Below are positions 35,653-44,674 of a DNA stretch of 64,000 nucleotides, piece by piece. The stretch comes from AWTP1-13 sp963814055 (lineage in GTDB: Bacteria > Pseudomonadota > Alphaproteobacteria > Rhizobiales > Hyphomicrobiaceae). The stretch spans positions 1 to 64,000 of the forward strand of contig CAWFBJ010000024.1 of assembly GCA_963814055.1 (NCBI GenBank), read 5' to 3'. Both the position numbers and the translations under genes were made by a program. Every line of letters begins with the position of its first letter. Position 1 is the first letter of the stretch. A model generated the notes under the pieces. It had not been told where the DNA came from. It saw nothing but the letters and a program-made list of their open reading frames with translations, and did no database searches.

Positions 35653-36969
35653 TTATCCAACAAGCTGGTTCGGCAGCCACGTGGCGATGGCCGGGAACAG
35701 CAGCAGCAACGCCAGCAGCAGCAGGCCCATGATCACATACGGCACAACCGCCTGGAAGATATGCCCCATTGTCACCTCGGGCGGAGCAACGCCGCGCATG
35801 GTCATGAGCAGGAGCCCGTGTGGCGGCAGCAGGAGCCCGAGCTGCATGCAGATGAGAAAGAGGATGCCGAACCAGATGGGATCGATGCCGAGCTTGGCCA
35901 CGATGGGCATGAAGACGGGCAGCGTGATCAGCATCATGCTGACCTGGTCGACGAAAATGCCGAGGAAGATGAGGATCAGCATCATCAGCCCTACCACGGC
36001 GAAGGTGGACAGGCCCTGGCCGAGGATGGCCGAGACCAGCCCATCGGTTGCGCCCGAGAAGCTCAGGATCTGCGAAAACGTCGTCGCGCCCAGGATGATG
36101 AACATGATCATGCCCGAGATGGCCGTCGCCCCCTTGAGCGACTTCATCAAAGCGTCGAGGCTCAGCACGCGATAAAGGGCAGCCACCACCATGGTCGCCA
36201 GCGCACCCAGCGCCGCCAATTCGGTCGGCGTCGCAAACCCGCCCGACATGGCGCCGACCACCACGGCGAAGATTGCGATCAGCGGCACCACATAGAGCAC
36301 GAGCAGGCGCCAGTTCTCCCAGCCGGAATGGGCGACAATCAGCGTCGGCGGCGCGAGCCCGGGCGTCAGTTTAGTCCGCACGACGATGTAGGCGACGAAG
36401 GCCACCGACAGGATCAGGCCGGGCACGACACCACCGATCAGAAGCTTCGAGATCGAGATGCCCGACAGGCTGCCAAGCAGCACGGTCAACGCCGACGGTG
36501 GAATCAGCATGTCGACGGCGCCGATGGCCATGATCGGACCCGTCGCCATGGTGGGGTGGTAGCCCCGCGCCAACATGACGGGCAGCATCAGCGAGCCCAG
36601 CATGGCCGTGGTGGCAATGGTCGAGCCGGAGATGGCGGAGAACACTGTGCCGGCGACCACGGCAACCACGGCAAGGCGCCCAGGCACCTGGCGGATGAGA
36701 CGCTCCACACCATCGATGACCTTGATGGCGAGACCCGTATGAAACAGGATCTCTCCCATCAGCACGAATAACGGGATCGGCGTCAGCGAGAAGTTCATCA
36801 CCGACACCACGCTATTGCGCACGACCTGCGCCAAGCCAGCCTCGCCGCCGAGATACAGCAGCGCGCCAGCAATGTTGATCGCCACGAACGAGAGCGCCAC
36901 CGGCATGCCGAGCAGCAGCAGCACCGTCGACCCGCCGAGAAGCAAAAGCGCCGCCAACTGCCACGTCAT
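35653..36969 (-). CDS. TRAP transporter large permease (DctM-like), second system
   Basis: A 438-aa inner-membrane protein with about 12 hydrophobic segments and family signatures FSAISGSTIATTAMLGSLMLP and PPSALTVLLGSLSGIS. It carries the ion-coupled transport function of the second TRAP system. It lies between the small-permease gene (24 bp) and the ThDP enzyme gene (four bp) on the minus strand. Confidence 0.94.
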   Translation of the reverse strand: MTWQLAALLLLGGSTVLLLLGMPVALSFVAINIAGALLYLGGEAGLAQVVRNSVVSVMNFSLTPIPLFVLMGEILFHTGLAIKVIDGVERLIRQVPGRLAVVAVVAGTVFSAISGSTIATTAMLGSLMLPVMLARGYHPTMATGPIMAIGAVDMLIPPSALTVLLGSLSGISISKLLIGGVVPGLILSVAFVAYIVVRTKLTPGLAPPTLIVAHSGWENWRLLVLYVVPLIAIFAVVVGAMSGGFATPTELAALGALATMVVAALYRVLSLDALMKSLKGATAISGMIMFIILGATTFSQILSFSGATDGLVSAILGQGLSTFAVVGLMMLILIFLGIFVDQVSMMLITLPVFMPIVAKLGIDPIWFGILFLICMQLGLLLPPHGLLLMTMRGVAPPEVTMGHIFQAVVPYVIMGLLLLALLLLFPAIATWLPNQLVG

Positions 36970-36993
36970 GATCGGCTCATGTTCCGCAAGCCA

Positions 36994-37509
36994 TCATGAC
37001 GCCGACACCGCATCCGAGCGCGGCGCGCGCTCTGCGCAACTCAGGCGGTGCATGCGGAACACGAACTCGATCGCGAGCAGCAGAAATGCCACCGGCAGCG
37101 GCGCCAGAATCCACCACTCCGGCGTGATCAGCGTCTTGATCGAGATCGCCGCGGCCTGATAGCTGGAGGCCAGCACTTTCCAGCCGTACCATACGAAATA
37201 CAGCGCGCAGCCGAGCCCCAGAAGATCGCCAGTCCATTCCAGCAGCCAGCCGATCCGCGGCGGCAATGCGCGCAGCACGATGTCCACGCGGATGTGCTGT
37301 CCCCGCCGGAGTAACCAAGGTGCGGCGAGCAATGTCAGCAGATAAAGAATGTCCTCCGAGACTTCGCTGCTCCAGGGAATTCCGCCGAGGCGCAAATTGC
37401 GGCTGATGACATCGGCGCCAATGATCAGCGTCATCGCCAGCAGCAGCAGACAGGCCAGAAGCATCAACCCGTCAAGGACGCGGCCATAGAAACGAGATAA
37501 GCGGTCCAT
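36994..37509 (-). CDS. TRAP transporter small permease (DctQ-like), second system
   Basis: A 171-aa four-helix membrane protein. The region EVSEDILYLLTLLAAPWLLR then RGQHIRVDIVL (about 50-80) is the typical DctQ loop and third-helix start. It is second in the minus-strand dctPQM-ThDP operon, 48 bp after the binding-protein gene. Confidence 0.92.
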   Translation of the reverse strand: MDRLSRFYGRVLDGLMLLACLLLLAMTLIIGADVISRNLRLGGIPWSSEVSEDILYLLTLLAAPWLLRRGQHIRVDIVLRALPPRIGWLLEWTGDLLGLGCALYFVWYGWKVLASSYQAAAISIKTLITPEWWILAPLPVAFLLLAIEFVFRMHRLSCAERAPRSDAVSAS

Positions 37510-37557
37510 ACTGCCCTGCTCGCTGGCGTCTCTGTGAGTCCCTGCAGAGGTTGCAGC

Positions 37558-38529
37558 TCACTTGGTCTTCGCGAAGAACTCCCTCAGCTTGGGGCCGTGC
37601 TCCGGACTTTGCTTGGTGATGGCTACCCAGCCGGATTCGTAAGCCTTGGTACGGAAGGCGTCGCCATCGGCACCCTTGAATTCGATGACCTCGATGCCGG
37701 CTGCCTTCTGCTTGGCAATGTCGGCTGCGTTCTCCTTCGCCGTCTCCGCCGCTTGCCCCTCGATCCAGGCGGCGGCGTCCACTATGACCTTCTTCTGCGC
37801 GTCGTTGAGTTTAGCCAGCGAACTCTTGTTGATCAGGATGCTCACCTCGGCGCTGTAAAAACCCGGATCGACGCGGAACTTTGTCTTCTCGTGCCAGCCC
37901 AGATCGAAGATGCCGGTGATCGGCCAGCCGTAGCCGTCAACCACGCCTCGCTCGAGCGCGGTATACACCTCACCCGGCGCAGTCTGCACCACAGTGGCGC
38001 CCAGCGCCTGGAAGAACTCGCGATAGACCGGGGTGATGCGGAGCTTGAGCCCCGCCAGGTCAGGCCCGGTGATGCGCTTCGTCAGGTAAAGATGGAAGGG
38101 ATTGTCTTCGATGTGCCGGGCCAGCAGAACCGCATTCATCTTCTGGTCGTAGATGTTCGCCATGTAGGCGTAGCCGCCGTTCTTGCGCAACTCCGCCATC
38201 GGCCGTTCGGTGAGCTTCCAGGCGTCAGCTTCCGGCATCACGTTCGTGTAGAAGGCGCCGGTCGCATTGGCGATGTCGACCACGCCGTTCTTGAGGGCAT
38301 TGCCGACCTCGAACGGCGGCATCGCTTTGGGGCCGCCAATATAGTTGATCTGGACCAAGCCCTTACCGTCAGCGTTGACCTTCTCGATGAACCGCTCGAA
38401 GCTACGCGAGTAGAATGTCTTCTCGGCGAATGCCGTGATGCCCTTGAGCGTCACCTCCTGGGCACCGGCGATGCCAGACTGGGCCGACAACAGAAGCGCC
38501 GCCGAAGCAACGACCGACCAGTTGCGCAT
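37558..38529 (-). CDS. TRAP transporter solute-binding protein (DctP-like), second system
   Basis: A 323-aa periplasmic receptor with a Sec signal ending GIAGAQ. The carboxylate-binding Arg segment appears as LAGLKLRITPVYREFFQALGA (around 150-170) followed by the ALERGVVDGYGWP motif. GGGGAGG before ATG 38529 decides the start. It is first in its operon, so its promoter should lie in 38530-38640. With a 2-oxoacid-type ThDP enzyme at the operon end, the ligand may be an oxo- or hydroxy-acid. Confidence 0.92.
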   Translation of the reverse strand: MRNWSVVASAALLLSAQSGIAGAQEVTLKGITAFAEKTFYSRSFERFIEKVNADGKGLVQINYIGGPKAMPPFEVGNALKNGVVDIANATGAFYTNVMPEADAWKLTERPMAELRKNGGYAYMANIYDQKMNAVLLARHIEDNPFHLYLTKRITGPDLAGLKLRITPVYREFFQALGATVVQTAPGEVYTALERGVVDGYGWPITGIFDLGWHEKTKFRVDPGFYSAEVSILINKSSLAKLNDAQKKVIVDAAAWIEGQAAETAKENAADIAKQKAAGIEVIEFKGADGDAFRTKAYESGWVAITKQSPEHGPKLREFFAKTK

Positions 38530-38830
38530 GATGCCTCCCCTGCGTGTGCTCACATCTATGAGCCGCTTGTTTAGGCCAGAAGAGCATGGAGCTGCGCCTA
38601 TCGGCAATAGCGCTCGTGCGGTCAGGTCAGTGCCGCGCCGCTAAGAAGTGTGATGAACTCTCGCGGTCTCATCGGCCTGCGTCTGTAGGATCAGCGACAG
38701 ATGTCCGGGCTTGGCGGGCTCCAGCTCATAGTGACGGCGCCGCCACCGACGCCTTTGTCCCACCACCTTCCGAAAGCTTCCGCGTCGATGGCATCACGGG
38801 TATCGACTAGATTTGTCACCGTGCCGGACC
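38530..38830. other. Promoter region of TRAP operon 2, no gene
   Basis: Short plus-strand ORFs are chance frames. No distinctive regulatory site was found besides the terminator at 38831-38860. Confidence 0.35.
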
Positions 38831-38860
38831 ACAAAACAAAGGCCCCGCCGAAGCGGGGCC
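38831..38860 (-). terminator. Rho-independent terminator of HU-family gene
   Basis: An eight-bp GC-only stem with CGAA loop (GGCCCCGC-CGAA-GCGGGGCC, 38841-38860) is followed on the minus strand by TTTGTTTTGT (38840-38831). It begins 27 bases after the stop of the HU-family gene and is the clearest terminator on this strand of the window. Confidence 0.9.
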
Positions 38861-38886
38861 GGTGCAAGCAATGCAGCCGCTCAGAT

Positions 38887-39192
38887 CTACATCACTGCTT
38901 CCTTGAGGTCCTTCGACGCCCGGAAGGCAATCTTCTTGCTGGCCTTGATCTTGATGGCCTCGCCCGTCGCGGGGTTGCGACCCATGCGCGCTGCCCGCTT
39001 CCTCACTTGCAGGATGCCGAGGCCCGAGATGCGAATGCGCGAGCCCTTCTTGAGATGCTTGCCTAGGCTCGCCACCATTTCGGTCAGCATGGTGTTCACC
39101 TGACCCTTGGGCAGGCTGTGGGTATCAACCAGCTCCGCCGCCAAATCCTTCAGCGTTACCGTCTCCACCTTCTTCGCCACTATCTTCTGCAT
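38887..39192 (-). CDS. HU-family DNA-binding protein
   Basis: A 101-aa histone-like protein. The N-terminal helical part (about 10-50) has a ~12-residue extension compared with E. coli HU; the beta-arm signature GRNPATGEAIKI (71-82) is intact, with ISGLGILQVRKRAARM before it. It binds and bends DNA as a dimer. It is monocistronic with its own terminator. The A-rich Lys content (KIKASKKIAFRASK) is normal for the family. Confidence 0.93.
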   Translation of the reverse strand: MQKIVAKKVETVTLKDLAAELVDTHSLPKGQVNTMLTEMVASLGKHLKKGSRIRISGLGILQVRKRAARMGRNPATGEAIKIKASKKIAFRASKDLKEAVM

Positions 39193-39744
39193 CGACTGTC
39201 TCTCCGGCTCAAACCACAGCGTCTGATACGCTAACGCTCATCGACGTTCGCCCTCGTCCTAGCAGGAATCTGTTGAAAACCGGGCTTTCTCAACGTCTCG
39301 ACGGCAGGTCACAATCGCGCCACTTGTGGTTCTGCGCGAAGTTCATGCACCGCAACCTCCTAACTACTGAAGGATGGTCGGCACTACTAGGGGCCGCCTT
39401 ATCGACTTTCTTCTGAAATACTGGGTCCTACCTATCGGGTTACCCATCATCTCGGCTGTCTACCCCGGTCGGGCCCATTTGTGCACCATCATTCGTGACT
39501 CCCGAGCGTCTGCTCAGTGCGAGGCGCTGTAGGCTTGCTCGATCGCGGCGTTTCGCCGGGCGGTTAAGCCGATTACTTCCTTCTGTCAATGCTGCATTGC
39601 GGCGCTCATCGCTTACAACTCGATCCGTAAGCGGCTAAGGTCAGGCCCATGCACGCAGCTTGTGCAGTTCGTCTATCCAAGCCGGAGGAGCCGGTTGGCG
39701 ACACCGAGGCCAGGATGCTCACGCTTATAGCGACCTGATCGCAC
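39193..39744. other. Intergenic region, nothing recognised
   Basis: A 550-bp spacer between divergent genes. No tRNA, conserved RNA or coding sequence is recognised; a few short frames on both strands have no support. Confidence 0.4.
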
Positions 39745-40902
39745 ATGATGAAGCATGCGCGGACGCCAAGGATTGCGGAACTCAGCCTCGCTCACGCTCC
39801 ACTTAACATCGCACGTGTCGATGCCATCCCGGTCGCGATGCCGCTGCGCAAGCCAATGAAGATGGCGGGCGAGACTATCTCGCACGCCCATAACATCGTC
39901 GTTCGCATCGAGGCGGCGGATGGCGCGGCAGGCTGGGGTGAGGCGGCCTCGGCCCCGACCATGACAGGCGACACACTGGGCGGGCTTGAGGCCGCGGTGC
40001 GCGATCACTTGGCCCCGCGAATGATTGGCACGGATGGCTGGGATGTTCCAGCGCTGATGGCGAAGTTGCGATCCACGCTCGTCGGCAACACCGGCGCCCA
40101 TTCGGCCGTCGAGATGGCACTGCTCGATCTTGCCGGTCGCAAGGCCGGACTCCCGGTCATAGATCTCCTTGGTGGCGCAGTGATCCAGGCCGTCACGCCG
40201 ATGTGGCTGCTTGGGAACGCCACGCCGGATGATGATGTCGCCGAGGCGAAGACCAAGATGCAGGAGGGGTTCAGTTTCTTCAAGCTCAAGGTCGCCACCA
40301 AATTGCTCGATCGAGACATCGAGGCGACGCACGCAGTGCGTGAGACGCTAGGCCCGAACATGCTGCTATGCGCTGACGCCAACTGCGGCTTTTCCCCCGA
40401 AGCGGCGCGTCGCTATGTCGAGGCCACGCGCGAGAGTGGACTACTCTTCCTGGAACAGCCCTTGGCGGGAGGGGATCTCGAAGGGCTCACGACACTTGCG
40501 CGGCTTTCCCCGACCCCGATCAGCATTGATGAGGGCATTCATGCGCTGCGCGACATCGAAGCCCATGCACAATGCGGCGCGGGCGGCGTGTCGCTCAAGC
40601 TGATCAAACTCGGTGGTTTCGGCGCCGCGCTCGAAGCGGCGGCGCTGTGCGAGCGGCTGCAGTTGGAAATCAATGTCGCAGCCAAGGTTGCCGAATCGAG
40701 CATCGCTTCGGCGGCGGCGATTCATCTGGCCTGCACGCTGCCCCGGATCGCCTGGGGCGTAAGCCTCACCCATATCTACCTGGCCGAGGACTTGGTGCGT
40801 AAGCCGTTGCAGCAGCGCGCAGGGAAGATCGCGCTGCCGGACGAACCCGGCCTTGGCGTCGATGTCGACGAAGCCGCGATCGAACGTTTTCGCGTTGCCT
40901 GA
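39745..40902 (+). CDS. Enolase-superfamily enzyme (mandelate racemase/muconate lactonizing type)
   Basis: A 385-aa enzyme with the N-terminal capping domain (about 20-145) and TIM barrel. Active-site pattern: K180-x-K182 (FKLKVA), metal ligands D211 (CADANC), E237 (LEQPL) and D262/E263 (SIDEGI), and K285/K288 (SLKLIKLGG), i.e. the MLE-subgroup KxK...D...E...D...K arrangement. It abstracts the proton alpha to a carboxylate in cycloisomerisation, racemisation or dehydration. The start is uncertain because no good ribosome site is visible. A family-5 binding-protein gene follows 28 bp later. Confidence 0.88.
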   Translation: MMKHARTPRIAELSLAHAPLNIARVDAIPVAMPLRKPMKMAGETISHAHNIVVRIEAADGAAGWGEAASAPTMTGDTLGGLEAAVRDHLAPRMIGTDGWDVPALMAKLRSTLVGNTGAHSAVEMALLDLAGRKAGLPVIDLLGGAVIQAVTPMWLLGNATPDDDVAEAKTKMQEGFSFFKLKVATKLLDRDIEATHAVRETLGPNMLLCADANCGFSPEAARRYVEATRESGLLFLEQPLAGGDLEGLTTLARLSPTPISIDEGIHALRDIEAHAQCGAGGVSLKLIKLGGFGAALEAAALCERLQLEINVAAKVAESSIASAAAIHLACTLPRIAWGVSLTHIYLAEDLVRKPLQQRAGKIALPDEPGLGVDVDEAAIERFRVA

Positions 40903-40930
40903 GTAAAGAGAAACGTGTGGGAGGAGTGGC

Positions 40931-42532
40931 ATGTCTCAGTGCAAATGGGGTCGCACCTTATCCGGCCTGCTTGCGGCACTTTTTTACGTGCTCGCCAGCA
41001 TGGCGGTGCCGGCCGTCGCTCAGGATCAGCCTAAGCGCGGCGGCACACTTGTCTTCGGCATAAACTCGGGCGACCCGCCGACCTACGACTGCCATACGTC
41101 GACGCTGTTTCCCATCATCCACCTGCTTTCCCCGCATTACTCCAATCTGCTCAGGATCGATCTCAAGAACTATCCCAACGTAGTCGGAGATCTTGCCGAA
41201 AGCTGGACTGTTGCGCCGGACGCCGGCGCCTATACGTTTCGCCTGCGCGCCGACGTCAAGTTTCACGACGGCTCGCCGTTCACCGCTGAGGATATCAAGG
41301 CAACCTACGATCGCCTCCGCAAACCGCCGCAGGGCATCGTCTCGGTACGTCAGGGCCTGGTCGCCGACATCGATACCATCGAGACGCCTGACCCGCTGAC
41401 TGTCACGTTTCGCCTGAAGCGGCCGAACCGCGCCCTCCTCTATGCTTTCGCCAACCCGTTCAACTGCGTCTACAGCGCCGCCAAGCTGACGGGAGATCCG
41501 TCGTTTCCCGCGCGCAACGTGATGGGTACTGGTGCTTTCAAGTTCACCGAGCACGTTGCTGGCTCGCATTGGAAGGGGGAGCGGTTTAAGCACTATTTCA
41601 AACCGGAGCTGCCTTATCTCGACGCCTTCCACGCTATCTTCACGCAGGGCGCCGCCCTGATTAACGCGCTGCAGGGCGCGCAGATTATGGCCGACTTCCG
41701 TAGCGTGACGACTGCGGACCGCGACCGACTGGTCGGCGCGCTTGGCAACAAGATTACCGTGCAGGAAAGCCCCTGGCTTAACTCACTGCTGATCACTTTC
41801 AACACCAAAAAGAAGCCGTTCGACGACGCGCGCGTACGCCGTGCGCTTTCACTCGCCGTCGACCGGTGGAAGGCGGCCGAGGTGCTGCCGCGGTCCACCA
41901 TCATGCGCTATGTGGGGGGCTACATGCGGCCCGGCTACTCGTTGGCGGCAACCGAGAAGGACCTAGTGAAGATGCCGGGCTTCTCCAAGGACATCGAGGC
42001 GTCGCGCGCCGAGGCGCGACGACTGCTCGCTGAGGCCGGCGCGGCCAATCTAAAGGTCAAACTTACCAACCGCATGATTGCCAATCTGTTCACCGGCGGC
42101 GGCGTCTTCGTCATCGACCAGTGGCGCCAGATTGGCGTGGAGACCGAGCATTTCCAGGCCAACGACTTGCTCTACAACAACGCGCTGAACGAGGGCAACT
42201 TCGAGGTGGCGCTCTCGTTCCAGGGCGATTCCGTCGACGAGCCCACCTACCAGCTCACCCGCTATCTGTCGGTCGACTTCTCCTCCAACCAGGGCAAGTA
42301 CATCGATCGCGAAGTTGACAAACTGTTCGAGCTGCAGCGCGATGCCCCCGATGACAATGCGCGCTACCAAGCCTTACGCAAGTTTGAGACGCACATGCTC
42401 ACTGAGGCCTACAACGTACCCCTGCTCTGGTGGCAACGCGTCATCGTCATGAGCGCCAGGATCAAGGGCTGGGAGATGTCGCCGAGTCACCTGATCGGCC
42501 AGGACCTTGAGAGGGTATGGCTGGCGCCGTGA
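40931..42532 (+). CDS. Peptide/opine-type ABC substrate-binding protein (SBP_bac_5), orphan
   Basis: A 533-aa periplasmic receptor of the DppA/OppA family, usual length. Sec signal to about residue 32 (AVAQDQ); family motifs GGTLVFGINSGDPPTYD, FRLRADVKFHDGSPFTAEDIKATYDRL and GTGAFKFTEH are clear. GGGAGGAG precedes the ATG. No Dpp-type permease or ATPase genes are adjacent, so it depends on a translocator elsewhere. Pairing with an enolase-family enzyme suggests an organic-acid or cyclic-dipeptide-like ligand. Confidence 0.92.
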   Translation: MSQCKWGRTLSGLLAALFYVLASMAVPAVAQDQPKRGGTLVFGINSGDPPTYDCHTSTLFPIIHLLSPHYSNLLRIDLKNYPNVVGDLAESWTVAPDAGAYTFRLRADVKFHDGSPFTAEDIKATYDRLRKPPQGIVSVRQGLVADIDTIETPDPLTVTFRLKRPNRALLYAFANPFNCVYSAAKLTGDPSFPARNVMGTGAFKFTEHVAGSHWKGERFKHYFKPELPYLDAFHAIFTQGAALINALQGAQIMADFRSVTTADRDRLVGALGNKITVQESPWLNSLLITFNTKKKPFDDARVRRALSLAVDRWKAAEVLPRSTIMRYVGGYMRPGYSLAATEKDLVKMPGFSKDIEASRAEARRLLAEAGAANLKVKLTNRMIANLFTGGGVFVIDQWRQIGVETEHFQANDLLYNNALNEGNFEVALSFQGDSVDEPTYQLTRYLSVDFSSNQGKYIDREVDKLFELQRDAPDDNARYQALRKFETHMLTEAYNVPLLWWQRVIVMSARIKGWEMSPSHLIGQDLERVWLAP

Positions 42533-42798
42533 TTGCGGCGTTTGCCAACCCGACGCTCCCACACCGTGATCAGTAGGACGTGTTGGGTGCCAAACGCATA
42601 AGCCGCCTAACGAAAACCAGTATTGAGCTCCCCGTTTCCGTCCTTCAAAACCCTTGAAAGCGGACATTCCGAAGCGTCCGGTCGATGTCGGCTTTGCGCC
42701 AGAAGCAGAAGAAGCTCACCTTGCCGCGGTCACATTGTCCGACCACATTGCGCCGTTGAGAATGAGCCGCGCACAAAGCAGAACGTTCCGGGCTCGGC
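42533..42798. other. Spacer with dispersed repeat copy 4
   Basis: Contains GAAAGCGGACATTCCGAAGC (about 42656-42675) and a ...GTCGGCTTTGCGCCAGAAGC stretch (about 42688-42707) of the dispersed repeat; the minus-strand translation reads RKADIDRTLRNVRF. No gene. Confidence 0.55.
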
Positions 42799-43479
42799 AT
42801 GGCTGTTAGGACCACCATAAAATTTGGAACTGTTGCGCTTGCGTTGGCGCTCATTTGGGGCTTCACACCTATCTCTCGCTTCGCCAATCCTGATGCGGTC
42901 GCCGCTGCGATGGCTGTGATTTCAGCTAGCCCGTGGCGGTTTGCCATCGTGCTCGGGTGTTTCTTGAGTGCCGGGCTCGTTGTTTTTCCCATGTTGCTGC
43001 TGATCATAGCCTGTGCCGCGGTGTTCGGCCCAGTGTTGGGGTTTGTCTATTCGAGCGTTGGCCTCTTGTCGAGCGCGGCACTCAACTATGCCATTGGCAC
43101 GTGGCTCGGTCGTGAGGTGCTGTTGAATAAGCTGGGCCGACGCTTTGACTCCACTCGGTCCGCACTCATGCAGCGGGGCCTGATCACAACGGCTGTCGTG
43201 CGCGCTATCCCGGGGTCTCCTTTCGCGCTGGTCAGCGTGGCTGCTGGCGCGAGCGACATTCGTTTTCTCGACTACCTCATAGGAACTGCCATCGGGATCA
43301 TGGTCCCTGTTGTGTTGCTGACCGTGGCCACTGAGCAGACATCTCGACTGCTAACGGAACCAAGCGCCATGCAATTTGCCGTGCTGGCAGGCGTGATTGC
43401 ACTTTGGATTGCAGTTGCCTTTGGCGCTCAGGTGGTTCTTGAGAGGATCGCGAAAGGTCAGCGGCGCGACGCGCGTTAG
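42799..43479 (+). CDS. TVP38/TMEM64 family membrane protein (VTT domain)
   Basis: A 226-aa inner-membrane protein with about five or six hydrophobic segments and the VTT/SNARE-associated core: a VFPMLLLIIACAAVFGPVLG re-entrant region and the RAIPGSPFALVSVAAGASDIRF motif (about 130-152). The DedA/TVP38 superfamily is linked to lipid scrambling and envelope homeostasis. It stands alone, convergent to the glp operon, with a dispersed repeat on each side. Confidence 0.88.
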   Translation: MAVRTTIKFGTVALALALIWGFTPISRFANPDAVAAAMAVISASPWRFAIVLGCFLSAGLVVFPMLLLIIACAAVFGPVLGFVYSSVGLLSSAALNYAIGTWLGREVLLNKLGRRFDSTRSALMQRGLITTAVVRAIPGSPFALVSVAAGASDIRFLDYLIGTAIGIMVPVVLLTVATEQTSRLLTEPSAMQFAVLAGVIALWIAVAFGAQVVLERIAKGQRRDAR

Positions 43480-43557
43480 CGCGATCTTCCCTACCTCGAG
43501 ATGCACCGCCGTTATTTTCCGCTGGTTACGCTTTGCCCCTGAAACCAGACATCCTTT

Positions 43558-43854
43558 CTAAACCCACCGGAACACACCAAGCGCAAAGAGGAGTGAAATC
43601 GCAAGAGCGGCCCAAAGGGGGGGACCGAAAAGGCTGAGCCAGCCGAGGTGGATGAAAGCGCTGCCAAGTAGAGATATGAACAGTCGATCGCCACGGGTCG
43701 TGTCGATTGCGAGGATGCCACGTCGCGGCGCTCCTCCCGGCGAGCGCAATTCCCAGATAGTCATCCCGATGAGCATGCCGGCGATGCAGACGAAGAAAAT
43801 GCCCGTTTCCCAGGTCCAGGCCATCCACGACAGACCCATCGTCCAGTTCTCCAT
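43558..43854 (-). CDS. GlpU, small membrane protein of glycerol ABC operon (DUF2160)
   Basis: A 98-aa protein with two or three hydrophobic segments; the start WTMGLSWMAWTWETGIFFVC and the FIHLGWLSLFGPPLWAALAIS end match the DUF2160 family I associate with rhizobial glycerol transport operons. It is the last gene of glpVSTPQU, 19 bp after glpQ. Its role is not established; it may assist the GlpPQ permeases. Confidence 0.85.
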   Translation of the reverse strand: MENWTMGLSWMAWTWETGIFFVCIAGMLIGMTIWELRSPGGAPRRGILAIDTTRGDRLFISLLGSAFIHLGWLSLFGPPLWAALAISLLFALGVFRWV

Positions 43855-43873
43855 TCACACGCGCAGGCAGCGA

Positions 43874-44674
43874 TCACACCCGCCCGAGCGCGAAGCCCTT
43901 GGCGATATAGTTGCGTACGAAATAGATCACGACTGCACCAGGAATGATCGTGAGTGTTCCTGCCGCAGCGAGCAGACCCAGTTCGTAGCCCGAGATACTG
44001 ACGGTCCGCGTCATGGTTGCCGCAATCGGCTTGGCGGCGACCGAGGTGAGTGTCTTTGCGAGGAGTAGTTCGACCCAGGAAAACATGAAACAGAAGAAAG
44101 CTGCAACGCCGACGCCGGGCGCAATCGTGGGCAGAAAAATACGCGCAAAGAAGCGCCCGAAGCTGTAACCGTCGAGGTAGGCCGTCTCGTCAAGCTGCTT
44201 GGGGACGCTCGACATGAAGCCCTCGAGGATCCACACGGCCAGCGGAATGTTGAAAAGGCAATGCGCCAGCGCTACCGCGATATGGGTGTCAAACAGCCCG
44301 ATTGCCGAGTAGAGCTGGAAGAAGGGCAAAGCAAAGACAGCTGCCGGCGCCATGCGATTCGTCAACAGCCAGAAGAACAGATGCTTGTCGCCGATGAAGC
44401 GGTAACGCGAAAAAGCGTAAGCGGCAGGGAGCGCCACGCTCACGGAGATGACTGTGTTGATGACGACATAGATCAGCGAATTGATGTAACCATTGTACCA
44501 GGTCGGATCCGAGAATATTTTTCGGTAGTTATCGAGCGTGAACCTGTTCGGCCACAGGGTGAATGAACCGAGGATCTCGTTGGTTGTCTTGAACGACATG
44601 CTCACCAGCCAATAGATCGGTAGGAGCAGGAACAAGATGTAGAGCGCGGGCACCAGCCAGCTGAGTTTTTTCAT
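43874..44674 (-). CDS. GlpQ, glycerol ABC transporter permease
   Basis: A 266-aa MalG-type permease. Six membrane segments; the coupling loop is DETAYLDGYSFGRFFARIFLP (about 185-205). ATG 44674 overlaps the GlpP stop (ATGA), and the family starts there (KKLSWLVPALYILFLLLPIYW). With GlpP it forms the glycerol channel of the inner membrane, energised by GlpS/GlpT and fed by GlpV. Confidence 0.93.
   Translation of the reverse strand: MKKLSWLVPALYILFLLLPIYWLVSMSFKTTNEILGSFTLWPNRFTLDNYRKIFSDPTWYNGYINSLIYVVINTVISVSVALPAAYAFSRYRFIGDKHLFFWLLTNRMAPAAVFALPFFQLYSAIGLFDTHIAVALAHCLFNIPLAVWILEGFMSSVPKQLDETAYLDGYSFGRFFARIFLPTIAPGVGVAAFFCFMFSWVELLLAKTLTSVAAKPIAATMTRTVSISGYELGLLAAAGTLTIIPGAVVIYFVRNYIAKGFALGRV

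Noticed and set aside
39193..39744. A hidden tRNA or structured RNA in the 550-bp spacer
   Set aside because: No cloverleaf, TTCGAAT/TTCAAAT T-loop or conserved riboswitch core was found on either strand by eye.
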